64,000 nucleotides of DNA from Paenibacillus puerhi (GCF_009846885.1 NZ_WUWM01000012.1:1-64000); one strand, 5' to 3'; positions 1 to 7,818 are shown, counted from the first letter of the stretch. Made by a program: numbers and translations. The notes: generated by a model from the sequence alone, not told the origin.

Positions 1-227
1 GACCGGGATGGACGTACCGCTGGTGTACCAGTTGTCTCGCCAGAGGCACGGCTGGATAGCCAAGTACGGCAGGGATAAGCGCTGAAAGCATCTAAGCGTG
101 AAGCCCCCCTCAAGATGAGATTTCCCAGGTTAGTAAGACCCCTTGTAGACGACGAGGTTGATAGGTTCGGGGTGGAAGCGCGGCAACGCGTGTAGCTGAC
201 GAATACTAATCGGTCGAGGGCTTATCC
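1..227 (+). rRNA. rrl: 23S ribosomal RNA, 3' end
   Basis: The window opens inside a 23S rRNA gene. The sequence up to about 227 has the conserved 3' part of domain VI, including the sarcin-ricin-downstream helices and the usual Firmicute 3' terminus. The 5' part and the 16S gene lie outside the window. The mature end is estimated by resemblance to other Bacillales 23S genes and may be off by a few bases. Confidence 0.95.
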
Positions 228-235
228 AATAGGTT

Positions 236-256
236 TACGAAGTATACCACTTCGTA
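236..256 (+). other. Hairpin after 23S rRNA
   Basis: An 8-bp perfect inverted repeat (236-243 with 249-256) sits just after the 23S end. It probably belongs to the rRNA processing region. This is inferred from position and symmetry only. Confidence 0.4.
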
Positions 257-392
257 AGCGACAAGCTAACAGCATTCAGCATGCTTAGTTTCGCATCCAG
301 TTTTCAAGGTGCAAGCCGCCTTGAGAAAGCGGGGATATTTTCTCGCAGCGATTCCAGAGGAGTAATCCTGGAAAAATCCAAGCTTCCGAAGT

Positions 393-411
393 AGTTTCAC
401 TTCGTGAAACT
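393..411 (+). other. Hairpin just before 5S rRNA
   Basis: An 8-bp stem (393-400 with 404-411) with a TTC loop lies a few bases before the 5S gene. In Bacillales the 5S precursor is cut by RNase M5 in the 5S stem itself, so this helix may be a spacer processing structure. Its role is inference. Confidence 0.35.
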
Positions 412-417
412 TGCAGG

Positions 418-534
418 TTTGGTGATGATGGCGGAAGGGAACCACGCGTACCCATCCCGAACACGAACGTTAAGCCTTCCAGCGTCGATGGTACTTGGAC
501 CGAAGGGTCCTGGGAGAGTAGAACGTCGCCAAGC
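418..534 (+). rRNA. rrf: 5S ribosomal RNA
   Basis: Full-length 5S rRNA of about 117 nt. The 5' end pairs with the terminal GCCAAGC to form helix I, and the central CCCATCCCGAACACG loop is the diagnostic conserved block. It lies about 190 nt after the 23S gene and 31 nt before the first tRNA, the usual 23S-5S-tRNA order. Confidence 0.96.
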
Positions 535-565
535 GGATTCATGGCTTGACTCCTCAAACTAACAT

Positions 566-641
566 TCCCTGATAGCTCAGTTGGTAGAGCACTCGACTGT
601 TAATCGAGTTGTCACAGGTTCGAGTCCTGTTCGGGGAGCCA
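566..641 (+). tRNA. tRNA-Asn (GTT)
   Basis: Cloverleaf with a 7-bp acceptor stem (one T-G wobble), TTCGAGT T-loop and encoded CCA. The anticodon loop CTGTTAA reads GTT. It is the first gene of the tRNA run after 5S. Confidence 0.96.
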
Positions 642-644
642 TTT

Positions 645-717
645 GCTTCCATAGCTCAGTAGGTAGAGTGCATCCATGGTAAGGATGAGGTCACCGGTTC
701 GATCCCGGTTGGAAGCT
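645..717 (+). tRNA. tRNA-Thr (GGT)
   Basis: Acceptor stem GCTTCCA/TGGAAGC and a loop giving anticodon GGT. No CCA is encoded. It starts three bases after tRNA-Asn, so both are processed from one transcript. Confidence 0.94.
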
Positions 718-724
718 TCGTTAA

Positions 725-796
725 GGCCCGTTGGTCAAGGGGTTAAGACACCTCCCTTTCACGGAGGTAACAGGGGTTCGAATCCCCTACGGGTCA
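725..796 (+). tRNA. tRNA-Glu (TTC)
   Basis: Acceptor GGCCCGT pairs with ACGGGTC (one G-T wobble); anticodon TTC. No CCA is encoded. Its last 15 bases plus two more recur about 104 bp downstream at 886-902, and an inverted degenerate copy of its T arm lies at 805-823. Confidence 0.95.
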
Positions 797-902
797 TAAG
801 GTGAGTAGGGGATTTGAACCCTATGGTTCGTCGGAGCCATACTTCGTTAGCTTAAGCTCCGCAGTCTCGATGCGAAGCATCGAGCATCCCCTACGGGTCA
901 TA
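782..902 (+). mobile_element. Short element at the 3' end of tRNA-Glu
   Basis: A 17-bp direct repeat (782-798 and 886-902), identical to the tRNA-Glu 3' end, brackets about 87 bp. Inside are, in order: an inverted copy of the T arm (805-823, 16 of 19 matching), the core GTTCGTCGGAGC (826-837), TTCGTTAG (843-850), GCAGTC (861-866) and a perfect hairpin with GAA loop (867-883). The element after tRNA-Arg at 8038-8186 has the same core, order and GAA-capped hairpin. I do not recognise the family. It has no coding capacity and would need a helper if mobile. Confidence 0.6.
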
Positions 903-930
903 CTAGGTGTGCATTATGCTCACCGCCCAT

Positions 931-1006
931 GGAGGCTTAGCTCAGCTGGGAGAGCATCTGCCTTACAAGCAGAGGGTCGGCGGTTCGATCCCGTCAGCCT
1001 CCACCA
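931..1006 (+). tRNA. tRNA-Val (TAC)
   Basis: Acceptor GGAGGCT/AGCCTCC, encoded CCA and anticodon TAC in loop CTTACAA. It is the first tRNA after the short element. Confidence 0.96.
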
Positions 1007-1017
1007 TAATTGCATAT

Positions 1018-1093
<76 letters not shown>

Positions 1094-1101
1094 GTAAGTA
1101 T

Positions 1102-1176
1102 TGGGGATTAGCCAAGCGGTAAGGCAACGGACTTTGACTCCGTCACCCCTAGGTTCGAATCCTAGATCCCCAGCCA
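1102..1176 (+). tRNA. tRNA-Gln (TTG)
   Basis: Acceptor TGGGGAT/ATCCCCA, loop CTTTGAC with anticodon TTG, CCA encoded. The T-A first pair is typical of bacterial tRNA-Gln. Confidence 0.96.
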
Positions 1177-1182
1177 TGTTTT

Positions 1183-1255
1183 GAGCCATTAGCTCAGTTG
1201 GTAGAGCACCTGACTTTTAATCAGGGTGTCGTAGGTTCGAGTCCTACATGGCTCA
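1183..1255 (+). tRNA. tRNA-Lys (TTT)
   Basis: Acceptor GAGCCAT/ATGGCTC and loop CTTTTAA with anticodon TTT. No CCA is encoded. Confidence 0.95.
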
Positions 1256-1262
1256 CGTTTAT

Positions 1263-1342
1263 GCGCGTATGGCGGAATTGGCAGACGCACCAGACTTAGG
1301 ATCTGGCGGGAGACCGTGGGGGTTCAAGTCCCTCTACGCGCA
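1263..1342 (+). tRNA. tRNA-Leu (TAG)
   Basis: Class II tRNA with a variable arm; acceptor GCGCGTA/TACGCGC and loop CTTAGGA with anticodon TAG. No CCA is encoded. It is the last tRNA before the terminator. Confidence 0.94.
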
Positions 1343-1349
1343 TCACTTA

Positions 1350-1396
1350 AGAAAAAGACCTTTAGATCATTACGATCTAAAGGTCTTTTTCTTTTA
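1350..1396 (+). terminator. Terminator of the rRNA/tRNA operon
   Basis: A long, almost perfect stem (1350-1368 with 1374-1392) and a T-rich tail end the first tRNA array. The tract is also A-rich on the other side, so it may stop the convergent regulator gene as well. Confidence 0.85.
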
Positions 1397-1434
1397 ATAC
1401 TTGCCCATTTTACCTTATGTGCTTCTTCTCTAAG

Positions 1435-2622
1435 CTAGTACCTCTGTTCTACAGCCCATTCTCCCGGAATGGGCTCATCGGGAATGGAGGGCAGCCGAAG
1501 ATGTTCCAAGGCCGACTGTAGGAAATGCGTCTGGACCGGGATCGTCACTGAGCCCGGAGCAGCTCCATTCCGTTGTCGGTGGAGTCTGTCCAGTGTTTGC
1601 AAGTCGCGTTCGTAAATGGCCGCATCCCATCGAACGCGCTGTAGTACTTTTCGGGCAATATGCCCCGGATAACCGGTAGAAAGATGGATGAGCTTGACGA
1701 CCTTGTCAAACTGTGTGCGAATCATATGATGCGCCCGAAGATGGGCCTTCAAGTAGGCGATAACGATGGAAGCATTATTCCCCGCCCATTGTGCATGGGA
1801 GATAATACCGGTTAAATAATCCTCGCCTATGCCTTCCTCGAATAATATCCTTCCCGCGCCCGAATCTTGCAGCAGACTGGGATAAGGCTCCCACATGACG
1901 CTTGCGCCAACCTTAGATTTGGAAATCCCGGTCATGCTTTCCCCCATGGGGCTGGCAATAATTCGGGGCTCTCCTGAGCCGCGTATCGAAGCGAACAATT
2001 GTTCAAGACGAGAGCTTGCGCTGGAATGAGGCACGGTCGATATCGGGGTGCAGGTTAAATCCTCAAGGTTGCGAATCGAGCTGTTGGGAGGAACGACAAT
2101 CGAAATTCCTTTCCCGTTCGGCGTCTTGCCGTCAAAAGCCAGGAATACGGCTTGAAAGGACGGGAGCAGCTCGCTCAAGGTTTGAGCCATTCTAATGGGA
2201 TAGTCGCCAAGCGAAGCGATATGGATACGTCCCATAATCAGTCCCTCCAGCAGCTCGAGTCCATTGGAGCCGTTATACCAGTCAATTTCGAAACGTCGGC
2301 GCGGAAAAAAGGTTTTCAGCTCCTCTTCGAAAAAACCGGTCTCTTTGATCAACAGGGAACTCCACATATGGGCGGTCCCGCTCTGGTAGCCGATGGAGAT
2401 TTTCAAAGGACCTTGGTTATGTCGATCAGCAGGACGTCCTTGCTCGTAAGTATAGCTGCGAATCCATTGGTGCAGATCGTCGGAATTTATAAATACTTCC
2501 TTGCCGATCTTAATGAAAGGAAGCTGCTTGGTTTGCCGCCAGCGGTCGATCGTGGCGCGACTTATGCCGAATACATTCATCGCTTCCTGCAGCGTAATCA
2601 AGCGAAACCGATTGTCGGACAC
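1435..2622 (-). CDS. HTH/solute-binding-protein fusion regulator
   Basis: Predicted one-component transcription factor of 395 residues. Residues about 9-58 form an excisionase/MerR-like winged helix (motif GISRATIDRWRQ). The rest, from about residue 74, is an NMT1/SsuA-type periplasmic-binding fold with no signal peptide, so it should act in the cytoplasm. That half shares GYQS, SLGD, FLAFDGK and WEPYP blocks with the lipoprotein encoded at 4953-6083. The GTG start has an AAAGGAG site 8 bases upstream. It is divergent from the flavoprotein/ABC operon, 331 bp away. Inference: it binds the transported compound and controls the operon. The ligand, and whether it activates or represses, cannot be read from the sequence. 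Confidence 0.85.
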   Translation of the reverse strand: MSDNRFRLITLQEAMNVFGISRATIDRWRQTKQLPFIKIGKEVFINSDDLHQWIRSYTYEQGRPADRHNQGPLKISIGYQSGTAHMWSSLLIKETGFFEEELKTFFPRRRFEIDWYNGSNGLELLEGLIMGRIHIASLGDYPIRMAQTLSELLPSFQAVFLAFDGKTPNGKGISIVVPPNSSIRNLEDLTCTPISTVPHSSASSRLEQLFASIRGSGEPRIIASPMGESMTGISKSKVGASVMWEPYPSLLQDSGAGRILFEEGIGEDYLTGIISHAQWAGNNASIVIAYLKAHLRAHHMIRTQFDKVVKLIHLSTGYPGHIARKVLQRVRWDAAIYERDLQTLDRLHRQRNGAAPGSVTIPVQTHFLQSALEHLRLPSIPDEPIPGEWAVEQRY

Positions 2623-2800
2623 GATCCTAACTCCTTTCGTTTCTTTATCCGATATAACTTATAGAAATAATATGTATTTGTATTGTAATATAGTTCTCTT
2701 TATTCAGGCAACTAGAATGTGACTAATTCCCCTCTTGTAATGGAATAAAGTGGATATACTCCTCATTGTTCCTCATTAGTCCGCATATGTGCTAGAAGCG

Positions 2801-2830
2801 TTGACACTTTCGAAAAGAGAGTGATAAGAT
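2801..2830 (+). promoter_or_regulatory. SigA-type promoter of the flavoprotein/ABC operon
   Basis: Perfect -35 TTGACA (2801-2806), 18-base spacer and -10 TAAGAT (2825-2830). The predicted start near 2837 would give a leader of about 115 nt before the flavoprotein gene. Confidence 0.65.
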
Positions 2831-2890
2831 TCAACTAAATTAAAAGCACAGTATCATAATCGGAATAATGTAGTCGACTGGTCCACCAGA

Positions 2891-2931
2891 GACACAGCTT
2901 ACCCTGAGGGGTACTGTGTCTTTTATTTTTT
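2891..2931 (+). terminator. Leader terminator/attenuator
   Basis: Stem GACACAG/CTGTGTC (2891-2897 with 2914-2920) stacks on TACCC/GGGTA across a 2-base bulge and is followed by a T-rich run to 2931. It lies between the promoter and the first gene, so it should terminate or attenuate transcription there. No competing antiterminator was identified with certainty. Confidence 0.6.
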
Positions 2932-2953
2932 AATAGGGAGGTTTTAGAACCTT

Positions 2954-4660
2954 ATGCAAAACAGACAATATTCCACGGATGTATTGATTATCGGGGGCGG
3001 AACCGCAGGCACGATGGCGGCGATCAAGGCCAAGGCGGCGAATCCCGATTTGAACGTATTGGTGCTCGATAAGGCGGATATCCGAAGAAGCGGAGCGATC
3101 AGCATGGGCATGGACGGATTAAACAATGCCGTCATTCCCGGCAAAGCGACTCCAGAGGAATATACGCTTGAAATCACCGCTTCCAACGACGGTATTATCG
3201 ATCAGCTGGCGGTTTTCCGGCAAGCTTCGGAATGTCACGAGATCGTGAAGGAGCTCGATTCATGGGGCGTCGATTTCGAAAAGGATGAAGAAGGCAATTA
3301 CGAGGTGTACCGGGTGCACCGAAAGGGCCGTTATGTGCTTCCCATGCCGAAGGCGAGCGATCTGAAGCTCATACTGGCCAAAAAAGTGAAGCAGATGCGT
3401 TGTAAAATTGTGAACAGGGTCATGGCGACAAGACTGCTTACCCAAGGCAATCGGGTAACCGGCGCACTCGGCTATGATGTAGAGACGGGCGAGCTCGTGA
3501 TCGTTCAAGCCAAGGCGGTGGTGATGACGGCAGGGGCTGCCGGGCGTATGGGATTGACCGATTCCGGGTATTTGTACAGCACGTATGAGAATCCTACCAA
3601 CTCCGGTGAAGGGTACGCGATGGCCTATCACGCCGGAGCAGAGCTGACCGGTATCGAATGCTATCAGATCAACCCGACGATGAAAGACTATAACGGACCT
3701 GCCTGTGCCTATGTGGCCGGACCTTTCGGAGGGTATACAGCCAACTCCAAGGGGGAGCGTGTAACGGGCTGCGATTACTGGAGCGGCGAACTGATTATGA
3801 ACATGTGGAAGATGGCGAACAAAGGGGAATGGCCTTTATTCTTGAAATTATCTCATTTGGATGACAGCACGATTTCGAAGATCGAAGACATCCTGCACAA
3901 CAACGAGCGGCCGAGTCGCGACCGCTTCCATGCGGGCCGCGGGAAAGATTATCGCACGGATATGGTCGAACTGAACTTCTCGGAGCTTGGTTTGTGCAGC
4001 GGTCACAGTGCTTCCGGGGTGTTGGTCAATCATGAAGCGGAGACGTCTATGGAGGGCTTGTACGCAGCTGGAGATATGGCGAGCGTTCCCCATCAGTATT
4101 TGCTAGGGGCGCTGACCTTCGGGAAGATTGCCGGGACGAATGCCTCGCATTATGCTGCAAGGCAAAGCCATATTGAGCCCGATCCGGCACAAATCGAAGC
4201 GGAGAAGGAGCGGATCAGCCGGATTGCGTCGAATCCGGAAGGCGTACCGCATCAGCAGGTTGAATATAAAATTCGCCGTATCGTCACTCAGTACCTGATG
4301 CCGCCCAAGACCATTACGAAGATGGATATGGCGCTAGAGAAAATAGAGCATTTCCGCAAGGTTGACATGCAATTGCTCGGGGCACGCGACCCCCACGAAA
4401 TCGGCCGCGCGCTGGAGGTACACAGCATCGTAGACTGCGCGGAGATGATGGCCAGAGCCTCTCTGTTTCGCAAAGAAAGCCGCTGGGGGTTCTATCATTT
4501 CTTCCTCGATTATCCGGAACGGGACGATGAGAACTGGCTGAAGCGAGTCATTGTCCGCAAGGGGAGCGATGGACAATGCGAGTTGTATACGAAGGAGCTA
4601 CCACCCTATATCTTGGAGCCGGATGCGGCCCTGGCGGAAGAACCAATCTCATCCCACTAA
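2954..4660 (+). CDS. AprA-like FAD-dependent oxidoreductase subunit
   Basis: A 568-residue flavoprotein of the fumarate reductase/succinate dehydrogenase/adenylylsulfate reductase alpha superfamily. The dinucleotide-binding motif GGGTAG is at residues 14-19, a GLYAAGD second FAD motif lies in the last third, and the SGAISMGMDG and CYQINPTM blocks are more like AprA than like fumarate reductase. It is soluble with no signal peptide. The next gene encodes a small 2[4Fe-4S] ferredoxin, matching the flavoprotein/iron-sulfur pairing of AprAB. Linkage to an SsuA/TauA-like transporter suggests oxidation or reduction of a sulfur (perhaps organosulfur) compound. True adenylylsulfate reductase activity is not established. 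GGGAGG lies 11 bases before the ATG. Confidence 0.85.
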   Translation: MQNRQYSTDVLIIGGGTAGTMAAIKAKAANPDLNVLVLDKADIRRSGAISMGMDGLNNAVIPGKATPEEYTLEITASNDGIIDQLAVFRQASECHEIVKELDSWGVDFEKDEEGNYEVYRVHRKGRYVLPMPKASDLKLILAKKVKQMRCKIVNRVMATRLLTQGNRVTGALGYDVETGELVIVQAKAVVMTAGAAGRMGLTDSGYLYSTYENPTNSGEGYAMAYHAGAELTGIECYQINPTMKDYNGPACAYVAGPFGGYTANSKGERVTGCDYWSGELIMNMWKMANKGEWPLFLKLSHLDDSTISKIEDILHNNERPSRDRFHAGRGKDYRTDMVELNFSELGLCSGHSASGVLVNHEAETSMEGLYAAGDMASVPHQYLLGALTFGKIAGTNASHYAARQSHIEPDPAQIEAEKERISRIASNPEGVPHQQVEYKIRRIVTQYLMPPKTITKMDMALEKIEHFRKVDMQLLGARDPHEIGRALEVHSIVDCAEMMARASLFRKESRWGFYHFFLDYPERDDENWLKRVIVRKGSDGQCELYTKELPPYILEPDAALAEEPISSH

Positions 4661-4678
4661 GACGAGGAGCGATAGACA

Positions 4679-4915
4679 TTGACTAACAGGTCGGCGAATT
4701 TTGTGCAACAACGTGTGGAAGCAAGCGTGGTCATCGACCGCGACAAGTGCATCGGATGCAATATCTGCGTCCAGGTATGCCCGATGGGGATTCTGGCACT
4801 AGATAAGGACGGCAAAGCTTATATGAAATATGATGAATGCTGGTACTGCACGCCCTGCCAAACGGATTGTCCGGTTGATGCGGTGAGGGTCAATATTCCT
4901 TATTTGGTCAGGTAA
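4679..4915 (+). CDS. 2[4Fe-4S] ferredoxin, AprB-like
   Basis: A 78-residue ferredoxin with two cysteine sets, C24-C27-C30-C34-P and C54-C57-C60-C64-P, predicted to hold two [4Fe-4S] clusters. It is much shorter than true AprB (about 150 residues). The likely start is TTG at 4679 after GAGGAGCGAT. It follows the flavoprotein by 18 bases and is probably its electron-transfer partner. Confidence 0.88.
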   Translation: MTNRSANFVQQRVEASVVIDRDKCIGCNICVQVCPMGILALDKDGKAYMKYDECWYCTPCQTDCPVDAVRVNIPYLVR

Positions 4916-4952
4916 ACGGATTTGATTTCTTTGAAGACGGAAGGTCGATCTT

Positions 4953-6083
4953 ATGAAAAAACGTTCCCGTTCGCGATCTTTTGCAGCCTGGATCGCTCTA
5001 TTACTCAGTATCTCGCTCCTTCAAGCGTGCGGAACTCAGCCCGCAGGAAGCTCGGAGAGAGCCAGCGGCGATAAGCCGGCTTCGGCCCAGGAGGCCGTCA
5101 CGATAACGGTCGGCTATCAGTCGCCTACAGCCCAGACCTGGGGTGCACTCATCATCAAGAATCAGAAGCTATTTGAAAAGTATTTGGTGCAGCAGGATCC
5201 GAACCGTCAGATTAAGGTCGAATGGTTCGATGCTCCGGCCGGCTCTGTGCTTAACAACAACATGGCTGGCGGAAAAATTCAAATCTCCTTTCTCGGGGAT
5301 ATGCCCTCGCTGCTAAACGGCGTGCTGGGAATTACTCAAGCCAACTACCGCTCCGTCTTTCTGGCCTTCGATGGCAAAGGAGCCCAAGGGCGAAACCAAG
5401 CTTTATTAGTGCCCAAGGACAGCGGTATCAAGAGCATCGTGGATCTAAAGGGGAAAACGGTATCGACTCCAATCGGAAGCAGCGCCCATCGCATGCTGCT
5501 CGAATCGCTTCGTAAGGTCGACTTGGTGGATCAAGTGACCATCGTTGACCAATCGGTCACGGTAGGGATGCAGAGCATCGAGCAGAATAAAGTAGCCGCC
5601 CATTCGACCTGGGAGCCGTATCCCACATTGATGCAGGTCAAGGATGTGGGCAAGGTGCTGCAGTTCGGCGAAGACACCCAAATTGACTATTTAGCCGGGG
5701 TCGTGGCCAATCGGGACTGGGCCGAGTCCGAACCCGATTATGTGAAAGCATTTCTGCGGGCGTTGAGCGAAGCGCATGAGTACGCCATCTCGCATCCAGA
5801 GGAAACGGCGAAAATTTTCCAAGAGGAAAGCAAGTTTCCCGCGGAGGTATGCGCCAAGATGGTGCAGAATATCCGCTTTGACGCCGCCATCTACCAGAAG
5901 GATGTGGCGACGCTGAATGGAAGCATCGATTTCTTGACGAGTATCGGCAAGCTGCAGAAAAAGCTTGATCTGAAGTCATTCGTCGATGATCGTTACTTGC
6001 GGTCGGCGGTGCAGATGAACGGCAGAACGTACTTGACCGATGCGGAGCTGCAAGGAGATTGGATCAAAGGAAAGGTATATTAA
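4953..6083 (+). CDS. Lipoprotein solute-binding protein, SsuA/TauA/NMT1 type
   Basis: Extracellular binding component of the ABC importer encoded next. A signal peptide ends in a lipobox LLQAC with Cys26 as the lipidated residue; a Ser/Ala-rich linker follows, then the NMT1/SsuA-like domain from about residue 49. Conserved blocks (GYQSPTAQTW, FLGDMP, FLAFDGKG, WEPYPTL) recur in the divergent HTH fusion regulator, so the two share an ancestor and probably a ligand. The family takes up sulfonates, taurine, nitrate or pyrimidine precursors; a sulfonate-type ligand is the best guess given the AprA-like neighbour. Confidence 0.88.
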   Translation: MKKRSRSRSFAAWIALLLSISLLQACGTQPAGSSERASGDKPASAQEAVTITVGYQSPTAQTWGALIIKNQKLFEKYLVQQDPNRQIKVEWFDAPAGSVLNNNMAGGKIQISFLGDMPSLLNGVLGITQANYRSVFLAFDGKGAQGRNQALLVPKDSGIKSIVDLKGKTVSTPIGSSAHRMLLESLRKVDLVDQVTIVDQSVTVGMQSIEQNKVAAHSTWEPYPTLMQVKDVGKVLQFGEDTQIDYLAGVVANRDWAESEPDYVKAFLRALSEAHEYAISHPEETAKIFQEESKFPAEVCAKMVQNIRFDAAIYQKDVATLNGSIDFLTSIGKLQKKLDLKSFVDDRYLRSAVQMNGRTYLTDAELQGDWIKGKVY

Positions 6084-6085
6084 GC

Positions 6086-6853
6086 ATGAATCGCCTAAAA
6101 CCGTTCGTCTCGTATCCGATTCGGATGATCTCGATCTTTGTCATGCTGCTGATATGGGAATGGACGGTTAGGGCCAACCTGCGCTGGCCCCTTCAATTCG
6201 GCAATTTGCCCGGTCCGTCCGATATTATCGTGACATGGCTGTCGTATCTCCAGCAGCTTCATTATTTCAAGGATATAGCCGTCAGTACGGCGCGGGTACT
6301 GGGCGGGATTATTTTAGGCTTTATAACGGCTGTACCTCTCGGTTTGTGGATCGGACACCGCAAGCTGGTTAGGGATGCTTTATTTCCAAGTCTCGAGCTG
6401 TTCCGCCCGATTCCGCTTATAGCCTTTCTTCCGGTAGCGATGCTGCTCTTCCCGACGATCGAGAGCAGTATTCTATTCATCACGTTTATCGGGGCGTTCT
6501 TCCCCATACTGATCAGCACGAAGGATGCTGCGGGCCGTGTCTCTGTCACGCTCCTACAGGCCGCGCGCTGCCTCGGCTGCGGTCCGATCCGGGCGATATG
6601 GCGTGTGTATCTGCCGGCCATGTCTCCGGAGATTTTCACCGGGCTGTCGGTAGGAATAGGGGCTTCGTGGATGGCAGTCGTTACAGGCGAGATGATGTCC
6701 GGTCAGACGGGTATCGGATATACAACTTGGCAAGCGTACCATTTGCTTGATTATAGGCAGTCGATCATCGGTATGTTCACCATCGGCGCTCTAGGATTTG
6801 CCTCGTCAGCCGCCGTCCGAACCCTAGAGAGGCTTATGATTAAATGGAGATAG
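6086..6853 (+). CDS. ABC transporter permease, SsuC/TauC type
   Basis: Integral membrane permease of about 255 residues in the BPD_transp_1 family, with about six membrane segments and the cytoplasmic EAA-type loop near residue 155-175 (LLQAARCLGCG). I chose ATG 6086, two bases after the stop of the binding-protein gene and preceded by GGAAAGG; an upstream TTG at 6059 would overlap that gene. It would form the membrane channel with the following ATPase. Confidence 0.87.
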   Translation: MNRLKPFVSYPIRMISIFVMLLIWEWTVRANLRWPLQFGNLPGPSDIIVTWLSYLQQLHYFKDIAVSTARVLGGIILGFITAVPLGLWIGHRKLVRDALFPSLELFRPIPLIAFLPVAMLLFPTIESSILFITFIGAFFPILISTKDAAGRVSVTLLQAARCLGCGPIRAIWRVYLPAMSPEIFTGLSVGIGASWMAVVTGEMMSGQTGIGYTTWQAYHLLDYRQSIIGMFTIGALGFASSAAVRTLERLMIKWR

Positions 6854-6905
6854 TCTAGTCATGGCGGACCCGGAAGCGAAAAGTCTGCCCAGGGAGTGAT
6901 AGCCA

Positions 6906-7715
6906 TTGCATGTAGAGATTCGAAATGTCATCAAGCATTACGACTCAGGTGCCGGACGCGTCGTAAAAGCGCTGCAGGACGTATCCTTATCGGTAGAGAA
7001 GGCGGAGTTTGTCTGCCTTCTTGGGCCGTCCGGCTGCGGCAAAAGCACGCTGCTTAAGCTGATCGCCGGCATCGAGACTACGGCTCAGGGTCGTATTCTA
7101 GTCGATGGCCGGGCCGTGGAGGCTCCTTCGACCGAGCGGGGATTTATTTTTCAAGATTATGCGCTTTTCCCCTGGCTAAAGGTCGGGGAAAATATCAGGT
7201 TCGGACTCGAAATGAAAAGGATGAATAAGCGGCAGCAAAATGAGATCGTAGAGCATTATTTGCGGCTCCTCGGCTTGGAGCAGGTGGTGCATCTATACCC
7301 AAAGGAATTGTCAGGCGGAATGAGCCAGCGTGTGGCGATTGCAAGGGCGTTGTGCTTAAGACCGCAGCTGCTGCTTTTGGATGAACCGTTTGCCGCGCTG
7401 GATGCTATTCTTAGGCAGAAGCTTCAGGAAGAAATGGTGCGCCTGTGGTCCAAGGAGAAGATTACGTTTATACTGGTCACGCATGATGTGGAAGAAGCGA
7501 TATATCTGGCGGATCGGATTATCGTGATGACTCCTGGCCCCGGCCGCATCAAAGAGATCGTTCCTGTGCCGATGCCTCGTCCGCGGACCCGAACCAGCCT
7601 GGATTTCGTTCAGCTTCGTGACAGGCTGTTTCATCTATTGCAGGGGGAGGAGTCTTGGGAACGCAGGGTGGAAGAGGAGCGTCGAGGGGCGCTTCAGCCC
7701 ATTTTGGTGAAATAA
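6906..7715 (+). CDS. ABC transporter ATPase, SsuB/TauB type
   Basis: A 269-residue ATP-binding subunit. Visible motifs are Walker A GPSGCGKST, Q-loop FIFQDYALFPW, signature LSGGMSQRVAIARAL, Walker B LLLLDEPFAALD and H-loop THDVEEAIYLADR. The start is TTG at 6906 with AGGGAGTGA about 7 bases upstream. The C-terminal tail is similar in length to other nitrate/sulfonate ATPases. It is the last gene of the operon. Confidence 0.9.
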   Translation: MHVEIRNVIKHYDSGAGRVVKALQDVSLSVEKAEFVCLLGPSGCGKSTLLKLIAGIETTAQGRILVDGRAVEAPSTERGFIFQDYALFPWLKVGENIRFGLEMKRMNKRQQNEIVEHYLRLLGLEQVVHLYPKELSGGMSQRVAIARALCLRPQLLLLDEPFAALDAILRQKLQEEMVRLWSKEKITFILVTHDVEEAIYLADRIIVMTPGPGRIKEIVPVPMPRPRTRTSLDFVQLRDRLFHLLQGEESWERRVEEERRGALQPILVK

Positions 7716-7818
7716 AGGCCGCTTCTACCTCACGGCTAGTCTTGGTGAGCATCGCTGGGCTAGCTTTTTCCCCTGCAAGACAATAAGCATTCAGTGAAAA
7801 AATAATTTCAATAAGGAC

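Larger units (their letters stand above)
2623..2953. other. Divergent control region of the fusion-regulator cluster
   Basis: This 331-bp gene-free stretch holds the regulator's ribosome binding site, an AT-rich segment at 2650-2700 likely to contain its promoter, a good promoter for the operon at 2801-2830 and a leader hairpin with T-run at 2891-2931. I saw no convincing known riboswitch; no T-box or S-box core was found by eye. Confidence 0.6.

Noticed and set aside
285-557. 90-codon minus-strand frame over 5S rRNA
   Set aside because: It runs through the 5S gene and spacer; clearly non-coding.
2831-2953. S-box (SAM) or T-box riboswitch before the flavoprotein operon
   Set aside because: Neither conserved core was seen; only a hairpin with a T-run is supported.
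7732-7780. Terminator after the ABC ATPase gene
   Set aside because: Only a short CTAG-containing stem with many mismatches precedes the T-run; too weak to list.
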